Assembly: GCA_903825065.1 (NCBI GenBank)
Contig: CAIJZG010000074.1
Location: 1-8,932 of the forward strand
From: an uncultured Bacteroidota bacterium
GTDB lineage: Bacteria; Bacteroidota; Bacteroidia; Chitinophagales; Chitinophagaceae
DNA: 8,932 nucleotides
Reading direction: 5' to 3'
Below the pieces are notes generated by a model. The model did no database searches. It saw only the letters and a list, made by a program, of their open reading frames with translations, and was not told the DNA's origin. This document shows positions 6,526-8,932 of this stretch, in pieces. The position numbers and the translations under genes were made by a program. Every line of letters starts with the position of its first letter. Positions within the stretch are counted from its first letter, which is position 1.

Positions 6526-6553
6526 CTTTTGATTTTTGAATTTTAAATTTTGA
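6526..6553. repeat. Heptanucleotide array NTTTTRA before nuoB
   Basis: Four adjoining 7-mers, CTTTTGA, TTTTTGA, ATTTTAA and ATTTTGA, end 7 nt before the nuoB ATG. The array makes up the last third of the 103-nt nuoA-nuoB gap. It also contains TAAATTTTG (6544-6552), one T longer than the TAnnTTTG -7 consensus, so an internal promoter cannot be excluded. No gene is seen in the rest of the gap. Confidence 0.5.
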
Positions 6554-6560
6554 ATGATAT

Positions 6561-7151
6561 ATGTCTCGTCCGGTAAGATTTAATATACATCCCACTGAGT
6601 CTAAAATTTCGGAGTCGATTTCAATGACGGAAGCTCCAGAAGGCTATGCCGGTGAGGGTTTCTTTTCAGCTCGTCTGAGTGATGTAGTGGGTTTGGCTAG
6701 AAAAAATAGCTTGTGGCCACTGCCTTTTGCAACTTCATGCTGTGGTATTGAATTCATGGCTACGATGGCATCTCACTATGATTTGGGTCGCTTCGGTGCA
6801 GAAAGAGTAGGTTTCTCTCCTCGTCAGTGCGATCTGTTAATGGTAATGGGTACTATTTCCAAGAAAATGGGACCAGTAGTTCGCCAGGTTTACCTGCAAA
6901 TGGCAGAACCTAGATGGGTAATAGCTATGGGTGCTTGCGCCAGTAGTGGTGGTATTTTTGATACTTATAGTGTACTGCAAGGTATTGATCAAGTGATTCC
7001 TGTTGATGTGTACATACCTGGTTGCCCTCCCCGCCCTGAAGCTGTTTTGGATGGATTTATGAAGATTCAGGATTTAGTAGGACAGGAAAGTATCAGAAGA
7101 AGAAATAGTGAGCAATACAAAGCGTTGATGAATAGTTACGGAATAGAATAA
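6561..7151 (+). CDS. nuoB: NADH-quinone oxidoreductase subunit B
   Basis: Peripheral-arm subunit of complex I that carries iron-sulfur cluster N2, the last electron carrier before quinone. It has 196 residues. All four cluster ligands are present: Cys60 and Cys61 in FATSCCGIEFMA, Cys126 in GACASSGG, and Cys155 in IPGCPPRPEA. SHYDLGRFGAER (71-82) and SPRQCDLLMVMGTISKKM (86-103) are also family-typical. The N-terminal ~30 residues are variable; Met22 (6624) is a possible later start, but the 6561 start fits homologues with N-terminal extensions. No Shine-Dalgarno is present. Ten nt separate it from nuoC. Confidence 0.98.
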   Translation: MSRPVRFNIHPTESKISESISMTEAPEGYAGEGFFSARLSDVVGLARKNSLWPLPFATSCCGIEFMATMASHYDLGRFGAERVGFSPRQCDLLMVMGTISKKMGPVVRQVYLQMAEPRWVIAMGACASSGGIFDTYSVLQGIDQVIPVDVYIPGCPPRPEAVLDGFMKIQDLVGQESIRRRNSEQYKALMNSYGIE

Positions 7152-7161
7152 TAAAAACGAA

Positions 7162-7668
7162 ATGGCATTAACACAAGAACATATTCAATTAAGACTTTCT
7201 GAAAAATTTGGAGACCTTGTTTCCAATTTTCATTCGCCTTATGGCATGCTTAGTTTTGAAGCAGTTAAGGATCAAAATTTGAAAGTATTACAATTCTTAT
7301 ACGACGAAGCAGATTTGAATTTTCAATTTCTGACTGATATAACTGCGGTTAACTATCCAGATCAACCAGGTCGTGAATTAGCTGTTGTGTATCATTTGCA
7401 TAATTTGAAAGACAATGTGAGAATACGTTTAACAGTGTATACGGATATTCTATCTCCAGATATTTTTACGGCTAGTAAATTATTCTCTTCAGCCAATTGG
7501 ATGGAAAGAGAAACCTATGATTTTTTTGGAATCAATTTTGTAGGTCACGATAATCTGAAGCGAATTTTAAATGTGGATGAAATGGATTATTTCCCACTTA
7601 GAAAAGAATATCCATTAGAAGATCAAACACGTATAGATAAAGACGATCAAATGTTTGGGAGAGGGTAA
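7162..7668 (+). CDS. nuoC: NADH-quinone oxidoreductase subunit C
   Basis: The 30-kDa-type peripheral-arm subunit of complex I, which packs against NuoD and NuoB and carries no cofactor. It has 168 residues and is a separate gene, not fused to nuoD as in E. coli. The family signature is clear: NWMERETYDFFGINFVGH (112-129), LKRIL (132-136), FPLRKEYPLE (144-153). The N-terminal half holds the mixed alpha/beta domain (FQFLTDITAVNYP, 54-66; AVVYHLHNL, 74-82). The start ATG follows AATAAAAACGAA, purine- and A-rich but without a Shine-Dalgarno. A 47-nt spacer with a hairpin separates it from nuoD. Confidence 0.97.
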   Translation: MALTQEHIQLRLSEKFGDLVSNFHSPYGMLSFEAVKDQNLKVLQFLYDEADLNFQFLTDITAVNYPDQPGRELAVVYHLHNLKDNVRIRLTVYTDILSPDIFTASKLFSSANWMERETYDFFGINFVGHDNLKRILNVDEMDYFPLRKEYPLEDQTRIDKDDQMFGRG

Positions 7669-7695
7669 AATAAAAGTTGATTAATTAAAATAAAT

Positions 7696-7711
7696 AAGCC
7701 CCTTGGGGTTT
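7696..7711 (+). other. Short hairpin just before the nuoD start
   Basis: AAGCCC (7696-7701) pairs with GGGTTT (7706-7711), one pair being G-U, around the loop CTTG. CUUG is a known stable tetraloop. The stem ends 4 nt before the nuoD ATG, so it would sit within the ribosome-binding region. No U-tract follows, so it is unlikely to be a terminator. Its role is unknown; translational control or mRNA processing is possible. Confidence 0.5.
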
Positions 7712-7715
7712 GGAT

Positions 7716-8932
7716 ATGACAGAACATCACCAACACCATATTAAATTACCAGAAGGTTCTATTGAAAAGCAGACCACTACTTTAAATGTAGGGCCTACAC
7801 ACCCTGCCACACATGGTGTTTTTCAGAACATCATGGAACTGGATGGGGAACAAATTATTTCTACGGAACAAACAGTAGGATATATTCATCGAGCATTTGA
7901 AAAGCTGGCTGAGCGTAGACCTTTATATCAGATCACTACACTTACAGACCGGTTGAATTATTGTAGCAGTCCGATTAATAATATGGGCTGGCATTTAACT
8001 TGTGAAAAATTATTAGGTGTACAAACTCCAAAACGTGTTGACTATTTACGTATCATCATCATGGAATTATCAAGGATCTCTGATCACTTGATTTGCAATT
8101 CCATCATGGGTGTAGATACTGGTGCTTACACTGGTTTCATGTACATCATGCAATTCCGCGAATTAATTTACGAAATATATGAAGAAATATGTGGGTCCCG
8201 TCTTACTACTAATATTGGGCGTATTGGCGGCTTTGAAAGGAATTTTACAAATACAGCGTTTACGAAACTCGAGAAATTCTTAAAAGAATATCCTGCTGCT
8301 TTACGCGAATTGGAAAATCTATTTACAAGAAATAGAATTTTTATGGAACGTACTATTGGTACCGGTCCGATTAGTGCCGAGCGTGCATTGAATTATGGAT
8401 TTACAGGTCCGAATTTACGTGCTGCAGGAGTTGATTACGATGTACGTGTGCATAGTCCGTATAGCAGTTACGAAGATTTCGATTTTACCGTGCCTGTTGG
8501 AAAAACCGGAGATAGTTATGATCGTTTCTTGGTTCGCAATGAAGAAATGTGGCAGAGCATTAGCATCCTTAATCAAGCATACAAAAAAGTGCAGGAATTT
8601 AAAGGTGCTGAAGCGGAAGTATTTCATGCCAATGTTCCCGAATATTATTTGCCAAAGAAAGAAGATGTTTATACAAAAATGGAAGCTTTAATCTGGCACT
8701 TTAAAATAGTGATTGGTGAAGTTGATATGCCGAAAGGGGAAGTATATCATTCAGTAGAGGGTGGTAATGGTGAATTAGGATTTTATTTAATTAGCGATGG
8801 AGGAAGAACTCCTTTCCGCTTGCATTTCCGCAGACCATCCTTCATTTATTATCAGGCTTATCCAGAAATGGTAACTGGTGGAATGTTAAGTGATGCAATT
8901 GTTGTAATGAGTAGCCTGAATTTAATTGCAGG
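7716..8932 (+). CDS. nuoD: NADH-quinone oxidoreductase subunit D, 3'-partial
   Basis: The 49-kDa-type subunit of complex I, which forms the quinone pocket with NuoB. The frame is open from ATG 7716 to the right edge, giving 405 codons. It ends in SSLNLIAG, where homologues finish with a few more residues (like GELDR), so nearly the whole protein is here. VGPTHPATHG (25-34) carries His29 and His33, equivalent to the quinone-site histidines. Next come HRAFEKLAERRP (58-69), NYCSSPINNMGWHLTCEKLL (81-100), VDTGAYTGF (133-141), TTNIGRIGG, ERALNYGFTGPNLRAAG, PYSSYEDF, GDSYDRF and EGGNGELGFYL. Trp92 stands where many complex I enzymes have the quinone-binding Tyr. A His-rich stretch (HHQHH) lies at residues 4-8. 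No alternative Met precedes the first conserved block, so the start is well set. Confidence 0.97.
   Translation, partial: MTEHHQHHIKLPEGSIEKQTTTLNVGPTHPATHGVFQNIMELDGEQIISTEQTVGYIHRAFEKLAERRPLYQITTLTDRLNYCSSPINNMGWHLTCEKLLGVQTPKRVDYLRIIIMELSRISDHLICNSIMGVDTGAYTGFMYIMQFRELIYEIYEEICGSRLTTNIGRIGGFERNFTNTAFTKLEKFLKEYPAALRELENLFTRNRIFMERTIGTGPISAERALNYGFTGPNLRAAGVDYDVRVHSPYSSYEDFDFTVPVGKTGDSYDRFLVRNEEMWQSISILNQAYKKVQEFKGAEAEVFHANVPEYYLPKKEDVYTKMEALIWHFKIVIGEVDMPKGEVYHSVEGGNGELGFYLISDGGRTPFRLHFRRPSFIYYQAYPEMVTGGMLSDAIVVMSSLNLIA

Noticed and set aside
8395..8691. Open frames on both strands inside the 3' part of nuoD
   Set aside because: They are out-of-frame readings of a clear nuoD coding region that runs from 7716 to the right edge.

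Overview
The window is ordinary-looking chromosomal sequence from a low-GC member of the Bacteroidota, most like the Chitinophagaceae/Sphingobacteriia side of the phylum. This placement is an inference. It rests on the lack of Shine-Dalgarno sequences, Bacteroidota-type -7 boxes (TAnnTTTG) before hisS and nuoA, separate nuoC and nuoD genes, and the pairing of a PstS-like lipoprotein with a TPR protein. No mobile element, tRNA, rRNA or CRISPR array is visible.

Left part (1-2681): the window opens inside a thiolase gene of the PcaF/PaaJ (3-oxoadipyl-CoA thiolase) type, whose first ~100 codons lie off the left edge. It is followed by a small secreted protein with a DUF3471-like fold. hisS (histidyl-tRNA synthetase) lies on the minus strand, and its 3' end overlaps that of the small secreted gene by 36 bp. 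The 274-bp divergent region 2682-2955 holds a good -7 box for hisS, a degenerate heptanucleotide repeat array and a weak candidate promoter for the rightward genes.

Middle (2956-5924): three co-directional genes form a likely operon: a 77-residue two-helix membrane protein, a PstS-like substrate-binding lipoprotein lacking the classic phosphate loops, and a 593-residue exported TPR protein. They are separated by 2 and 24 nt. No permease or ATPase is present. The group ends at a strong hairpin terminator (5974-6011).

Right part (6028-8932): a -7 box starts the complex I (NADH-quinone oxidoreductase) operon: nuoA, nuoB, nuoC and nuoD. nuoD runs off the right edge only a few codons from its expected stop. 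Two oddities in the operon are a 103-nt nuoA-nuoB gap containing a second heptanucleotide array, and a CUUG-loop hairpin just before the nuoD start. In NuoD the widely conserved quinone-contacting tyrosine appears to be tryptophan, which would fit a menaquinone-using lineage.

I found no clearly new system. The best candidates for follow-up are the small membrane protein/PstS-like lipoprotein/TPR module and the two heptamer arrays.
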